Assembly (NCBI RefSeq): GCF_023634805.2
Contig: NZ_CP106881.1
Coordinates: 1,240,001-1,304,000 of the forward strand
Direction: 5' to 3'
Length of the DNA stretch: 64,000 nucleotides
DNA from: Comamonas endophytica
GTDB taxonomy: Bacteria; Pseudomonadota; Gammaproteobacteria; Burkholderiales; Burkholderiaceae_C
The notes under the pieces were generated by a model. It had not been told where the DNA came from. It ran no database searches and saw nothing but the letters and a program-made list of their open reading frames with translations. Each line of letters starts with the position of its first letter. Positions within the stretch are counted from its first letter, which is position 1. Positions 1 to 9,138 of this stretch are shown in pieces. The position numbers were made by a program, and so were the translations under genes.

Positions 1-1013
1 GGCGCGATGCGGTTGCTGATCGCGCAGGCTTCTTCCATGTCGCGCGTCAGGATCAGCGCGCCGCGGTCGTTGAGGCTCTTCGCGATGATCTCCGCGCGCG
101 GCATCTCGGGCAGCAGGCGATCGATGGCCTCCTGCACCGCATCGAGATAGGCGGCATCGGGGCACAGCAGAATGCTTTGCGCCAGCTCGTCGTGCTCGGC
201 CTGGCTGAACAGGTCCATGGCCACCCAGTCGGCGGGCGTGCTGCCATCGGCCAGCACCAGGATTTCCGAGGGCCCGGCAATCATGTCGATGCCGACGGTG
301 CCGAACACGCGCTTCTTGGCGCTGGCCACATAGGCATTGCCCGGGCCGGTGATCTTGTCGACCTTGGGTACGGTCTGCGTGCCGTAGGCCAGCGCCGCCA
401 CGGCCTGCGCCCCGCCGATGGTGAAGGCGCGGTGCACGCCGGCCACGTGCGCCGCGGCCAGCACCAGCGCGTTCTTCGCGCCCTGGGGCGTGGGCACGAC
501 CATGATGATCTCGCCGACGCCCGCGACATGCGCGGGGATGGCATTCATCAGCACGCTCGAGGGATAGGCGGCCTTGCCGCCGGGCACGTAGATGCCCACG
601 CGGTCCAGCGGCGTCACTTTCTGGCCCAGCAGCGTGCCGTCCTCATCGCGGTAGCTCCAGCTCTCGCCACTGGCCTGCTTTTGCGCCCCGTGGTAGCGGC
701 GCACGCGCGCAGCAGCCGCCTGCAGCGCGTCGCGCTGGATGCCGGGCAGGCCGTCGAATGCGGCCTTGAGCTCGGCGGCCGTGAGTTCCAGCGCCGGCAT
801 CCCGGTGGCGCTCAGGCCATCGAAGCGCTGCGTGTATTCCAGCACCGCGGCATCGCCGCGCTTTTGCACATCGGCCAGGATATCGGCCACGCGTTGCTCG
901 ATGGCCGCGTCGGTGTCGGCCGACCAGTGCAGCCGGGCCTGGAAGGCGGTTTCGAAATCGGCGCTGTCGGTGCGCAGGCGAAGGGGCTTGGCGTTCATCA
1001 TTTCAGCTTCCAT
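1..1013 (-). CDS. hisD: Histidinol dehydrogenase, 3' end cut by window
   Basis: Catalyses the last two oxidations of histidine biosynthesis, L-histidinol to L-histidine with two NAD+, in the cytoplasm. Reading the minus strand from 1013 gives an uninterrupted frame to the window edge with family motifs: [49 protein letters not shown] and the catalytic FSQAEHDE segment (Glu-His pair). About 337 residues are visible of a usual ~430. It starts 3 nt after the hisG stop; in-frame ATGs at 1001 and 998 are alternatives, and the GGA about 8 nt upstream of 1001 makes that start plausible. It is translationally close to hisG and probably in one transcript with murA. Identity is secure; only the start is uncertain. 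Confidence 0.95.
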   Translation of the reverse strand, partial: MEAEMMNAKPLRLRTDSADFETAFQARLHWSADTDAAIEQRVADILADVQKRGDAAVLEYTQRFDGLSATGMPALELTAAELKAAFDGLPGIQRDALQAAAARVRRYHGAQKQASGESWSYRDEDGTLLGQKVTPLDRVGIYVPGGKAAYPSSVLMNAIPAHVAGVGEIIMVVPTPQGAKNALVLAAAHVAGVHRAFTIGGAQAVAALAYGTQTVPKVDKITGPGNAYVASAKKRVFGTVGIDMIAGPSEILVLADGSTPADWVAMDLFSQAEHDELAQSILLCPDAAYLDAVQEAIDRLLPEMPRAEIIAKSLNDRGALILTRDMEEACAISNRIA

Positions 1014-1016
1014 GGT

Positions 1017-1661
1017 TCAGGCCCGGGCCTGCGTGGCGCGCGCGAACACGTCGATCAGGCGGCGCATCGGCGCCTGCTTGAGCTTGAGCGCGGCCTGGTT
1101 GACGACCAGGTGCGAGCTGATGTCCATGATGCGCTCGACCTCGACCAGGTGGTTGGCCTTGAGCGTGTTGCCCGTCGACACCAGATCGACGATGGCATCG
1201 GCCAGCCCGGTCAGCGGCGCCAGCTCCATGCTGCCGTAGAGCTTGATCATGTCGACGTGGACGCCCTTGCTGGCGAAGAACTCGCGCGCGATGGCCGTGT
1301 ACTTGGTCGCCACCTTCAGGCGCTTGCCCTGCTTCACGGCCTGTTCGTAGTCGAAGTCGGCGCGCACCGCCACGCTCACGCGGCATTCGGCGATGCGCAG
1401 GTCCAGCGGCTGGTACAGGCCTTCGGCGCCATGCTCGATCAGCGTGTCCTTGCCGGTCACGCCGAGATCCGCGCCGCCATACTGCACATAGGTCGGCACG
1501 TCGGTGGCGCGCACCAGCACCACGCGCAGGTCGGGCTGGTTGGTGGTCAGGATCAGCTTGCGCGATTTCTCCGGGTCTTCCAGCACCTCGATGCCGGCGG
1601 CGGCCAGCAGCGGCAGGGTCTCTTCAAAAATGCGGCCTTTGGACAGGGCAAGGGTAATCAT
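1017..1661 (-). CDS. hisG: ATP phosphoribosyltransferase, short form
   Basis: First committed step of histidine synthesis: condenses ATP with PRPP. The protein is 214 residues and opens with [19 protein letters not shown], the standard HisG N-terminus, and has [12 protein letters not shown] and the PRPP-site segment [18 protein letters not shown]. At this length it lacks the C-terminal regulatory domain of long HisG (~300 residues), so it is the short type that by family knowledge needs HisZ for activity and feedback; no hisZ is in this window. Its ATG shares one base with the murA stop (TGATG), so translation is coupled to murA. Confidence 0.96.
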   Translation of the reverse strand: MITLALSKGRIFEETLPLLAAAGIEVLEDPEKSRKLILTTNQPDLRVVLVRATDVPTYVQYGGADLGVTGKDTLIEHGAEGLYQPLDLRIAECRVSVAVRADFDYEQAVKQGKRLKVATKYTAIAREFFASKGVHVDMIKLYGSMELAPLTGLADAIVDLVSTGNTLKANHLVEVERIMDISSHLVVNQAALKLKQAPMRRLIDVFARATQARA

Positions 1662-2923
1662 CAGACTCTTTCAATATCGGCGCCGATCGCGCGCAGCTTG
1701 GCTTCCATGCAGTCGTAGCCGCGGTCGAGGTGATAGATGCGGTCGACCACGGTCTCGCCGCTGGCCACCAGCCCGGCAATGACCAGGCTGGCCGAGGCGC
1801 GCAGGTCGGTGGCCATCACCGTGGCGCCCGACAGGCGCTCGACGCCCTCGACGCGCGCCACCTTGCCGTCGATCTGGATCTTCGCGCCCAGGCGCACCAG
1901 TTCGTTGACATGCATGAAGCGGTTCTCGAAGATGGTTTCGGTCACCGACACCGCGCCTTGGGAAATGACGTTCAGCGCCATGAACTGGGCCTGCATGTCG
2001 GTCGGGAAACCCGGGTACTCGGTGGTGCGGAAGCTCTGCCCCTTGAGGCGGCCCGCGGACTTCACACGCACGCCGCCTTCGAGCGCCTCGATCTGCACGC
2101 CGGCGTCGCGCAGCTTGTCGAGCACGGCGCCCAGGTGGTCGGCGCGCGCGTGGCGCAACACCACGTCGCCGCCAGTGGCCGCCACGGCGCACAGGAAGGT
2201 GCCGGCCTCGATGCGGTCGGCCACCACCTGATGATCGCAGCCGTGCAGGCGCTCCACGCCCTGGATGGTGATGCGGCTGGTGCCGTGGCCCTGGATGCGC
2301 GCGCCCATCGCTATCAGCATCTCCGCCAGATCGACGATCTCGGGCTCCATGGCCGCGTTCTCCAGCACCGTCTCGCCCTCGGCCAGCGCCGCCGCCATCA
2401 GGAAGTTCTCGGTGCCGGTCACGGTGACCATGTCGGTGGTGATGCGCGCGCCTTGCAGGCGCGTGCGGCCCTCGGGCAGCCGGGCGATCATGTAGCCGTG
2501 CTCGACGACGATCTGCGCGCCCATCGCCTGCAGGCCCTTGATGTGCTGCTCGACGGGGCGCGAGCCGATGGCGCAGCCGCCGGGCAGCGATACCGTGGCC
2601 TTGCCGAAGCGCGCCAGCAGCGGGCCCAGCGCCAGCACCGAGGCGCGCATGGTCTTGACCAGCTCATAGGGGGCTTCGGGGTTGGACAGGCGGCCCGCGT
2701 CGATGCGCACCGAGCCGTCGGCCGCATGCTCGGCCTCGACGCCCATGTTGCGGATCAGCTTGAGCATCGTCGCCACGTCCTGCAGCCGCGGCACGTTGCG
2801 CAGCACCACCGGCTCGGCCGTGAGCAGCGCCGCGCACAGATCGGGCAGGGCGGCGTTCTTGGCGCCGGAAATCGCGACCTCGCCGTGCAGCGGATGACCG
2901 CCGCGAATCAAGAGTTTGTCCAT
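1661..2923 (-). CDS. murA: UDP-N-acetylglucosamine 1-carboxyvinyltransferase
   Basis: Transfers enolpyruvate from PEP to UDP-GlcNAc, the committed cytoplasmic step of peptidoglycan synthesis and the fosfomycin target. The 420-residue length is typical. [20 protein letters not shown] carries the conserved N-terminal Lys/Asn segment (SGAKNAALP), and the active-site loop is [11 protein letters not shown] with the catalytic Cys at about residue 117 (Cys115 in E. coli), so the fosfomycin-sensitive Cys is kept. It lies 64 bp downstream of the bolA-like gene and overlaps hisG by one base; the bolA-murA-his order is common in Burkholderiales. Confidence 0.97.
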   Translation of the reverse strand: MDKLLIRGGHPLHGEVAISGAKNAALPDLCAALLTAEPVVLRNVPRLQDVATMLKLIRNMGVEAEHAADGSVRIDAGRLSNPEAPYELVKTMRASVLALGPLLARFGKATVSLPGGCAIGSRPVEQHIKGLQAMGAQIVVEHGYMIARLPEGRTRLQGARITTDMVTVTGTENFLMAAALAEGETVLENAAMEPEIVDLAEMLIAMGARIQGHGTSRITIQGVERLHGCDHQVVADRIEAGTFLCAVAATGGDVVLRHARADHLGAVLDKLRDAGVQIEALEGGVRVKSAGRLKGQSFRTTEYPGFPTDMQAQFMALNVISQGAVSVTETIFENRFMHVNELVRLGAKIQIDGKVARVEGVERLSGATVMATDLRASASLVIAGLVASGETVVDRIYHLDRGYDCMEAKLRAIGADIERV

Positions 2924-2987
2924 GGCTCGTAGGCCCAGTAAAGGTTGAAACCGCCTGGAACGCAGGCGCGAAGAAAGACGGCGCCGC

Positions 2988-3227
2988 TCAGGCCTTGCGG
3001 GCCCATTCGGCCGGGCTGAAGGTTTTCATCGACAGGGCATGGACCTCGTCGGTCTGGATCTTGTTGCCCAGGGTGGCATACACCATGCGCTGGCGCTGCA
3101 GCGGGCGCTGGCCCTCGAATTGCGTGGAGACGATGGTCGCGAACCAGTGGCGGCCGTCCCCTTCGAGTTCCAGGTATTCGCAGGGCAGGCCCGCGCTGAT
3201 GATGGCTTTGAGTTGGTCGGCAGTCAT
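2988..3227 (-). CDS. BolA family protein (IbaG/YrbA-like)
   Basis: Small BolA-fold protein of 79 residues when started at [13 protein letters not shown]; the open frame extends 54 nt further upstream but that extension is Arg-rich and not BolA-like. The helix-turn-like segment, a [14 protein letters not shown] strand and the conserved terminal [15 protein letters not shown] with its invariant His are visible. BolA/IbaG proteins partner with monothiol glutaredoxins in Fe-S handling and acid or envelope stress. IbaG sits next to murA in E. coli as well, which supports the IbaG assignment. It follows the ABC exporter genes and is probably in the same transcript as murA. Confidence 0.88.
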   Translation of the reverse strand: MTADQLKAIISAGLPCEYLELEGDGRHWFATIVSTQFEGQRPLQRQRMVYATLGNKIQTDEVHALSMKTFSPAEWARKA

Positions 3228-3300
3228 GTCGGGCTGGGCGCAGCGCCGCAGGCGCGGCCTGCGCCGGAAAAAGGGTTGCAAACAAAGGGTGCCATGCGGA

Positions 3301-4056
3301 TCAGTGGCGGATCTTGTAGCCGGTGCGCAGCAGGTGCACGGCCAGCGCGCTCACGGCAAGCCAGGCGCCGCCGACGATCGCCAGGCTGGTCCAGGGCGAG
3401 ACATCGCTCTGGCCGAAGAAGCCGTAGCGGAAGCCGTCGATCATGTAGAAGAACGGGTTCAGGTGGCTCACGGTCTGCCAGAACGGCGGCAGCGAACCGA
3501 TGGAATAGAACACGCCCGACAGGAAGGTCATGGGCATGATCAGGAAGTTCTGGAACGCCGCCATCTGGTCGAACTTGTCGGCCCAGAGCCCGGCAATGAC
3601 GCCCAGCGTGCCCAGCAGCGCCGCGCCCAGCAGCACGAAGGTCACGATCCACAGCGGCGCGGCAAACTCGGGCACGGCGAAGAACAGCGTGACGATGAAC
3701 ACGCCCAGGCCGACCAGCAGCCCGCGCAGCACCGAGGAGCCGACATAGGCCGCGAACCAGGCCCAGTGCGACAGCGGGGTGAGCAGGATGAACACCATCG
3801 AGCCCATGATCTTGCTCTGCACGATGCTCGAGGAGCTGTTGGCGAAGGCATTCTGCAGCACGCTCATCATCACCAGCCCGGGAATCAGGAACGCGGTGTA
3901 GCTGATGCGGTCATAGACCAGGACATGGTCCTCCAGCACATGGCCGAAGACCAGCAGGTAGAGCACCGAGGTCAGCACCGGCGCGGCCACGGTCTGGAAG
4001 CTCACCTTCCAGAAGCGCAGCACTTCCTTGTAGAACAGGGTCTGCCAGCCTCTCAT
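3301..4056 (-). CDS. ABC-2 type exporter permease (YadH-like)
   Basis: Integral membrane subunit of an ABC exporter. The 251-residue protein shows about six hydrophobic segments and the ABC-2 signature region near the C-terminus, PMTFLSGVFYSIGSLPP followed by LNPFFYMIDGFRYGFFG. It pairs with the upstream ATPase: its ATG overlaps the ATPase stop (ATGA at 4053-4056). This YadG/YadH-type pair is regularly found downstream of mlaB in Burkholderiales. The substrate is unknown; lipid or envelope material is an inference from the mla context. The spacing to the bolA-like gene is about 70 bp. Confidence 0.9.
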   Translation of the reverse strand: MRGWQTLFYKEVLRFWKVSFQTVAAPVLTSVLYLLVFGHVLEDHVLVYDRISYTAFLIPGLVMMSVLQNAFANSSSSIVQSKIMGSMVFILLTPLSHWAWFAAYVGSSVLRGLLVGLGVFIVTLFFAVPEFAAPLWIVTFVLLGAALLGTLGVIAGLWADKFDQMAAFQNFLIMPMTFLSGVFYSIGSLPPFWQTVSHLNPFFYMIDGFRYGFFGQSDVSPWTSLAIVGGAWLAVSALAVHLLRTGYKIRH

Positions 4057-4979
4057 GCGACGCTCCCGTGTGCAGTGCGGGCCTCGCCCATGATGTTGAG
4101 GAACACATCCTCCAGGTCGGCGCGGCGGATCTCCATGTCCTCGATGGCCACACCGGCCTCGCGCAGCGCCGACAGGTAGCCCTCGATGTCGCCGGCGTCA
4201 TGCGCCGGGATCTGCACGATGCGCCCGGTCACGCGCGCCAGCACGCGCAGGTGCTCGGGCAGCGGGTGGTTGGTCTTGAACTGCAGCACGTTGGCCGAGG
4301 CCGACTTGAGCAGCTCGGACATGCTGGACAGCCGCACGATCTCGCCCTTCTTGAGCATGGCGACGCGGCTGCACAGCGCCTCGGCCTCTTCCAGGTAATG
4401 GGTGGTCAGCAGCACCGTGTGGCCCTGCTTGTTGAGCTTGGCGATGAAATGCCACAGCGTCTGGCGCAGCTCCACATCCACGCCGGCCGTGGGTTCGTCG
4501 AGCACGATGATCGGCGGCTTGTGCACCAGCGCCTGCGCCACCAGCACGCGGCGCTTCATGCCGCCCGAGAGCTGGCGCATGTTGGCGTCGGCCTTGTCGC
4601 TCAGCCCCAGGCTGTGCAGCAGCTCGTCGATCCAGGCATCGTTGTGGCGCACGCCGAAGTAGCCGGACTGGAAGCGCAGCGCCTCGCGCACGTTGAAGAA
4701 CGGGTCGAAGACCAGCTCCTGCGGCACGATGCCCAGCTTGCGCCGCGCCTGGGCATAGTCGGCCTGGACGTCGCTGCCGTGCACCAGCACGCGGCCGCCA
4801 TCGGCGCGCGCCAGGCCCGCCAGGATGCTGATCAGCGTGGTCTTGCCGGCGCCGTTGGGCCCGAGCAGGCCGAAGAACTCGCCCTCCTCGATGTCCAGGT
4901 TGACGTCATTGAGGGCCCGGAACACGCCCTTGGGCGTGCGGTAGGTCTTGGAGATGGATTGGAATGAGACAGCGGGCAT
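4053..4979 (-). CDS. ABC exporter ATP-binding protein (YadG-like)
   Basis: Cytoplasmic ATPase of the exporter formed with the next gene. Started at MPAVSFQSISKTYRTPKG it has 308 residues: Walker A GPNGAGKTT at about 40-48, the signature LSGGMKRRVL, Walker B IIVLDEPTAGVD and the H-loop LLTTHYLEEAEAL. After the ~220-residue nucleotide-binding domain comes a ~80-residue C-terminal extension typical of YadG/CcmA-type ATPases. The open frame reaches 5027, but the extra 16 residues precede the conserved N-terminus and are unlikely to be translated. It sits 75 bp downstream of mlaB. Confidence 0.92.
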   Translation of the reverse strand: MPAVSFQSISKTYRTPKGVFRALNDVNLDIEEGEFFGLLGPNGAGKTTLISILAGLARADGGRVLVHGSDVQADYAQARRKLGIVPQELVFDPFFNVREALRFQSGYFGVRHNDAWIDELLHSLGLSDKADANMRQLSGGMKRRVLVAQALVHKPPIIVLDEPTAGVDVELRQTLWHFIAKLNKQGHTVLLTTHYLEEAEALCSRVAMLKKGEIVRLSSMSELLKSASANVLQFKTNHPLPEHLRVLARVTGRIVQIPAHDAGDIEGYLSALREAGVAIEDMEIRRADLEDVFLNIMGEARTAHGSVA

Positions 4980-5054
4980 GGGAGCTTGGCATTTTAAGCC
5001 CGGGCCCGCATTGTCCGCTGCGGGCACCCGCGAAAGCCGCGCACGGCGGCTGTT

Positions 5055-5354
5055 TCAATGCGCCGGCGTGCCGGCTTCAGGCTCGAGCAGTGCGCGCACG
5101 CCATACAGCGCGGCCAGGGACTGCAGCCCCGCGGGCAGCCCCGTCACCGCGAACGTCTTGCCCGCGGCCAGCGCCGCGCGCCGGCCGCCCAGCAGCACGG
5201 CCAGCGCCGAGGAATCGAAGCTTTGCAGCGCCGATGCATCGACATCGACGCGCGGCTGGTCCGCGGCGCCGATGCCGGCGTTCAGCGCCTGCGCGCAGGC
5301 CCGCGCCTGCGCATGGGTCAGCTCGGCAGGCAGTTGCAGGCGTGCAGCCTCCAT
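5055..5354 (-). CDS. mlaB: MlaB-like STAS domain protein
   Basis: Small cytoplasmic STAS protein (99 residues) of the Mla phospholipid transport ATPase complex, where it binds and activates MlaF. The core LTHAQARACAQAL, then DASALQSFDSSALAVLLGG, gives the STAS beta-strand/helix with the conserved Asp-Ser-Ser loop. Sequence alone is weak at this size; position settles it: 6 nt after mlaC in an mlaF-E-D-A-C-B order. It is followed by the YadG/YadH exporter genes rather than directly by bolA-murA as in E. coli. Confidence 0.85.
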   Translation of the reverse strand: MEAARLQLPAELTHAQARACAQALNAGIGAADQPRVDVDASALQSFDSSALAVLLGGRRAALAAGKTFAVTGLPAGLQSLAALYGVRALLEPEAGTPAH

Positions 5355-5360
5355 GATGCC

Positions 5361-5975
5361 TTAGCCCTTGTTGCGCGAAGCCAGGGCCTGGATCAGGCCG
5401 TCGATGCCGCGCGCATTGACTTCCTGCGCGAACTGGCTGCGGTAGGTTTCCACCAGCCACACGCCCAGCACGTTCAGGTTGTAGATGCGCCAGGACCCAT
5501 CCGCGCTCTGCTCGAGGCGGTAGTCGAGCTGGATCGGGTCGCCCTTGCCGCGCACTTCGGTGCGCACCAGCACGTCCTTGTCGCCGGCAGCGGCGCGCAT
5601 CGGCTTCACGACCACGGTCTGGTCATTGACCTGGGCCACCGCGCCCGCGTAGGTGCGGATCAGCAGCGCCTTGAATTCGTCCTGCAGGCGCTGGCGCTGC
5701 TCGGGGGTCGCCTGGCGCCACTTCGGGCCCACGGCGGCGGCCGTCATGCGCTGGAAGTTCACGTGCGGCATGACCATCTTGTCGACCAGGGCGCCGATGC
5801 GCGAGACGTCGCCGGACTTCAGCGACGGGTCGTTGCGGATCGTCTCCAGCACCTCGGCCGAAACGCGCCTGACCAGGGCATCGGGCGTTTCCTGGGCGAA
5901 CGCCGTGGTCGGCAAAGTGGCAGAAAGGGCCAGCCAGGCGGCAGCGGTGGCTGTCCAGGTACGTCGATTCATCAT
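5361..5975 (-). CDS. mlaC: Periplasmic phospholipid carrier MlaC
   Basis: Soluble periplasmic shuttle that carries phospholipids between the outer-membrane MlaA complex and the inner-membrane MlaFEDB complex. A Sec signal peptide is clear (MMNRRTWTATAAAWLAL ... TTAFAQ), followed by a Tol_Tol_Ttg2 domain with KMVMPHVNFQRMTAAAVG and WRIYNLNVLGVWLVETYR. The start at 5975 is preferred over the longer frame to 6005 because AAGGAAAAC lies just upstream and the signal peptide begins there. About 204 residues, normal for the family. It follows mlaA after ~115 bp, the longest internal gap in the cluster. Confidence 0.93.
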   Translation of the reverse strand: MMNRRTWTATAAAWLALSATLPTTAFAQETPDALVRRVSAEVLETIRNDPSLKSGDVSRIGALVDKMVMPHVNFQRMTAAAVGPKWRQATPEQRQRLQDEFKALLIRTYAGAVAQVNDQTVVVKPMRAAAGDKDVLVRTEVRGKGDPIQLDYRLEQSADGSWRIYNLNVLGVWLVETYRSQFAQEVNARGIDGLIQALASRNKG

Positions 5976-6090
5976 CTTGTTTTCCTTTTCCGAAGCGATG
6001 GTCATGGGACCTCGTCAGGTTCGATTGTGCTTGAGCGCACCTCCTGGAAGATGGCGCGCATGTCAAGGATTGCAAGCAGATGCAAGAAAT

Positions 6091-6894
6091 TCACTCTTCG
6101 GGCGGCAGCATGCCGGCATCGGCATCGAAATCGGCGAAATCGTCGGCTTCCAGATCCCCGTTGCCCTGGGCCCGCTGGTCGCGGCGCTGCAGGTAGACGT
6201 CGCGCGTCAGGCTGTACTTGTCGAGCGCGACGGCATCGAGCATCTCGCCGGCCTGCAGCAGGCGCGCGCGCCGGTCCACCAGGCCCAGGACCGACAGGCT
6301 GTTGCGCGCAGCCACGTCATTGCTGTAGCTCAACGGATTGCCCTTGAAGTCCACCGGCAGGGCCGCGGTGTCGCGCACCGTCGAAGGGCCCAGCACCGGC
6401 AGCACCAGGTAGGGCCCGGTAGGCACGCCCCAGCGGCCCAGCGTCAGGCCGAAATCCTGTGGGCGGCGCTCGACACCCATCTCGCCGGCGATGTCCAGCA
6501 GCCCGCCGATGCCCAGGAACGTGTTGACGCTGAAGCGCACGATGCTGTTGTAGGCGCCCTCGCCCCGGCCCTGGGCCAGGTTGTTGATGAACGACCAGGC
6601 ATCGCCCAGGTTGGAAAAGAAGTTGCCCACGCCCTCGCGTGCCAGCGCCGGCGTGACGTCGCGGTACACCGTGGCCACGGGCTTGATCACCGCGTCGTCG
6701 AGCACGGTGTTGAAGCTGTAGATGCTGCGGTTGAAGGGCTCGAACGGGTCGGCGGGGTTGGGCGTGGACGCCGTGGCCGTGTCGCCCACGGCCTGCGGAT
6801 CGGCCGTGGTGGCGCAGCCGGCCAAGGCCAGCGTCAGCACCAGTGCCACGGAAAGGGGGGCGCGGGATGTGCCTACGGGATTGCTTGAGTTCAT
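6091..6894 (-). CDS. mlaA: Outer-membrane lipoprotein MlaA (VacJ)
   Basis: Removes mislocalised phospholipids from the outer leaflet of the outer membrane and hands them to MlaC. Started at MNSSNPVGTSRAPLS it has 267 residues with a lipoprotein signal ending LALAGC (acylated Cys about residue 27) and the VacJ core: DPFEPFNRSIYSFNTVLDD, GEGAYNSIVRFSVNTFLGIGG, then a FGLTLGRWGVPTGPYLVLP stretch. The C-terminus is acidic (EADDFADFDADAGMLPPEE). The ATG overlaps the mlaD stop. The same frame stays open to 7356, but that part is antiphase mlaD and is not a fusion. Confidence 0.95.
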   Translation of the reverse strand: MNSSNPVGTSRAPLSVALVLTLALAGCATTADPQAVGDTATASTPNPADPFEPFNRSIYSFNTVLDDAVIKPVATVYRDVTPALAREGVGNFFSNLGDAWSFINNLAQGRGEGAYNSIVRFSVNTFLGIGGLLDIAGEMGVERRPQDFGLTLGRWGVPTGPYLVLPVLGPSTVRDTAALPVDFKGNPLSYSNDVAARNSLSVLGLVDRRARLLQAGEMLDAVALDKYSLTRDVYLQRRDQRAQGNGDLEADDFADFDADAGMLPPEE

Positions 6895-7379
6895 TGTTTT
6901 TCCGGAGCGGGCGTGCTGGTGCCACCCTCTTCCGCCTTGTTGTAGAGGAACTGTCCGATGAGGTTTTCCAGCACCACGGCCGACTGGGTGGCGACGATGC
7001 GGTCGCCCGGCGCCAGCAGGGCTTCGTCGGCGCCGGCCTCGATGCCGATGTACTGGTCGCCCAGCAGTCCGGTGGTCAGGATCTTGAGCGAGCTGTCCTT
7101 GGGAAAGCGGTATTGCTCTTCGAGGTCCAGCTGGACGCTGGCCTGGAAGGTCTGGTCGTCGAAGGTGATCGACTGCACCCGGCCCACGACCACGCCGGCG
7201 CTGCGCACCGCGGACTTGGGCTTGAGGCCGCCGATGTTGTCGAAGCGCGCCGTCACCGAATAGGTCGGCTGGAAGCTCAGGCTCAGCAGGTTGGCCGACT
7301 GCAGCGCCAGGAACGCCAGCGCGGCCGCGCCCAGCAGTACGAACAAGCCCACCCACATGTCACTTTTAGATTGCTGCAT
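6891..7379 (-). CDS. mlaD: MCE-domain lipid transport protein MlaD
   Basis: Inner-membrane anchored MCE protein that forms the hexameric periplasmic ring of MlaFEDB. The 162 residues comprise a short cytoplasmic start (MQQSKSDMWVG), one membrane helix (LFVLLGAAALAFLALQSANLL), then the MCE domain with YSVTARFDNIGGLKPKSAV, RSAGVVVGRVQSI and LTTGLLGDQYIGIEAG. The C-terminus ends NKAEEGGTSTPAPEKQ. It follows mlaE by 31 bp and overlaps mlaA by four bases (ATGA). Confidence 0.96.
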   Translation of the reverse strand: MQQSKSDMWVGLFVLLGAAALAFLALQSANLLSLSFQPTYSVTARFDNIGGLKPKSAVRSAGVVVGRVQSITFDDQTFQASVQLDLEEQYRFPKDSSLKILTTGLLGDQYIGIEAGADEALLAPGDRIVATQSAVVLENLIGQFLYNKAEEGGTSTPAPEKQ

Positions 7380-7410
7380 GGTTTCTTCCTCTCACCCAAT
7401 GGTGGAAGCA

Positions 7411-8193
7411 TCAAATACTGAACATCGTCGCGGTGAGCAGGAAATCCAGCCCCAGGATGGCCAGCGAGGCCATCACCACGGTGCGCGTCGTCGCGCGGGA
7501 AACGCCTTCGGGCGTCGGTTTCGCCAGATAGCCCTGGAGCAGCGCGATGAAGGTGACGGCCACGCCGAACACCAGGCTCTTGATCACGCCGTTACCCACG
7601 TCGGCCCACCAGTCGACGCCCTGCTGCATCTGGCCCCAGAAGGCGCCGCCATCGACGCCGATCATCAGCACGCCGACCATCCAGCCGCCGATCACGCCGA
7701 CGGCGCTGAACACCGCGGCCAGCAGCGGCAGCGCGATGACGCCGGCCCAGAAGCGCGGCGCCAGGATGCGGCGCACCGGGTCCACGGCCATCATCTCCAT
7801 GGCGCTGAGCTGCTCGCCGGCCTTCATCAGGCCGATCTCCGCCGTCAGCGCCGTGCCCGCGCGCCCGGCGAACAGCAGCGCCGTCACGACCGGCCCGAGC
7901 TCGCGCACCAGCGACAGCGCCACCAGCAGGCCCAGCGCCTCGGAAGCGCCGTAGCGCTGCAGCGTGTAATAGCCCTGCAGCCCCAGCACGAAGCCGACGA
8001 ACAGGCCCGACACGCCGATGATGGCCAGCGAATAATTGCCCAGGAAATGGATCTGGTCGCCCATCAGGCGCGGACGGCGCAGCGTGGCGCCCAGCAGGCA
8101 GGCCAGGCGCAGCAGCAGGCGCGCGGCATAGCCGATGGCGGCGCATTGTTCGCGCACGGCGCGGCCGATGCGCGCGGGATGCAGGCGGTTCAT
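7411..8193 (-). CDS. mlaE: Lipid ABC transporter permease MlaE
   Basis: Inner-membrane permease of the Mla system, 260 residues with several hydrophobic segments. The diagnostic MlaE region runs [36 protein letters not shown], then [20 protein letters not shown], the cytoplasmic coupling part that contacts MlaF, and C-terminal [21 protein letters not shown]. Its ATG overlaps the mlaF stop (ATGA at 8190-8193), consistent with stoichiometric production of the ATPase and permease. Confidence 0.96.
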   Translation of the reverse strand: MNRLHPARIGRAVREQCAAIGYAARLLLRLACLLGATLRRPRLMGDQIHFLGNYSLAIIGVSGLFVGFVLGLQGYYTLQRYGASEALGLLVALSLVRELGPVVTALLFAGRAGTALTAEIGLMKAGEQLSAMEMMAVDPVRRILAPRFWAGVIALPLLAAVFSAVGVIGGWMVGVLMIGVDGGAFWGQMQQGVDWWADVGNGVIKSLVFGVAVTFIALLQGYLAKPTPEGVSRATTRTVVMASLAILGLDFLLTATMFSI

Positions 8194-9002
8194 GGGCGCG
8201 CTCCCGGGCCGAAGTCCTGGGCCGCATCGACGCCTGGATAGTGGAAGGGCACCGGCCCCTTGGCGCGCGCATGCACGAACTGGTCGACCAGCGGATCGGC
8301 GCTGGCCATGACTTCGGCCGGCGTGCCCTGCGCCGCGACGCTGGCCGGGCCGAGGATAATCACGTGGTCGGCCACCTGGAAGGTTTCGGCCACGTCGTGC
8401 GAAACCAGCACCGTGGTCAGGCCCATGGCATCGTTGAGCTCGCGGATCAGCTGCGCGGCAGTGCCCAGCGCGATCGGGTCCAGGCCGGCAAAGGGCTCGT
8501 CGTACATGATCAGCTCCGGGTCGAGCGCGATCGCGCGCGCCAGCGCCACGCGCCGCGCCATGCCGCCGGAGATCTCGCTGGGCATCAGGGAGCGCGCGCC
8601 GCGCAGGCCCACGGCATGCAGCTTCATCAGCACGATGTCGCGCACCAGCTCCTCGGGCAGGTCGGTGTGCTCGCGCAGCGCGAAGGCCACGTTGTCGAAC
8701 ACGCTCATGTCGGTGAACAGCGCGCCGAACTGGAACAGCATGCCCATGCGCCGGCGCGCGGCATACAGCTGCGCCTGGTTCATGCGGCCCACGTCCTGGC
8801 CGTCGAACAGCACCTGGCCCTGCTGGGCGCGCTGCTGGCCGCCGATCAGGCGCAGCACCGTGGTCTTGCCGCCACCGGAAGCACCCATCAGCGCCGTGAC
8901 CTTGCCGCGCGGAATCTGCAGGCTGAGGTCGCGCAGGATCACGCGCTCGCCGTAACCAAAGGTCACGTTGCGCAGTTCAACCAGGGGCGCGGAGGCTGTC
9001 AT
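8190..9002 (-). CDS. mlaF: Lipid ABC transporter ATPase MlaF
   Basis: ATPase powering MlaFEDB. The 270-residue protein has Walker [10 protein letters not shown], the signature EISGGMARR, Walker [13 protein letters not shown] and the H-loop [30 protein letters not shown] and the R-R-V-A-L-A-R segment are MlaF-like. It is the first gene of a minus-strand run that continues through murA and hisGD; an 18-bp palindrome lies 57 bp upstream of its start and may be an operator (separate entry). Confidence 0.95.
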   Translation of the reverse strand: MTASAPLVELRNVTFGYGERVILRDLSLQIPRGKVTALMGASGGGKTTVLRLIGGQQRAQQGQVLFDGQDVGRMNQAQLYAARRRMGMLFQFGALFTDMSVFDNVAFALREHTDLPEELVRDIVLMKLHAVGLRGARSLMPSEISGGMARRVALARAIALDPELIMYDEPFAGLDPIALGTAAQLIRELNDAMGLTTVLVSHDVAETFQVADHVIILGPASVAAQGTPAEVMASADPLVDQFVHARAKGPVPFHYPGVDAAQDFGPGARP

Positions 9003-9058
9003 GGACCGGCAGTTCCTAGAGAGGATGGAGAAGGGATAGGAAAGAATACTAAACGATT

Positions 9059-9076
9059 ACATACATTCATGTATGT
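9059..9076. promoter_or_regulatory. 8-2-8 perfect palindrome upstream of mlaF; candidate TetR-type operator
   Basis: ACATACAT-TC-ATGTATGT is a perfect inverted repeat with a 2-nt spacer. On the minus strand it precedes GTTTAGTATTC; taking TAGTAT as a -10, the palindrome covers the -35 and spacer of the mlaF promoter, a repressor-like position. The half-site ACATACAT equals that of the AcrR/TtgR operators of efflux pumps (established knowledge); no such regulator gene is in this window. It could also serve a promoter pointing rightwards, but no plus-strand gene starts here. Confidence 0.5.
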
Positions 9077-9138
9077 TTGCTCACACAAACCCCCGTGCAG
9101 CGACCGGCATGAACGCGCGCGACGCACTGGCACCGAGG

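Noticed and set aside
177..1718. Long plus-strand frame of 513 codons opposite hisD/hisG/murA
   Set aside because: Antisense shadow: His/Arg/Gly-rich translation without family motifs, opposite well-supported genes; typical of high-GC DNA.
6091..7356. Apparent 421-residue fusion ending in MlaA
   Set aside because: The first ~150 residues are an out-of-frame reading of mlaD; the lipoprotein signal and ATGA overlap fix the MlaA start at 6894.
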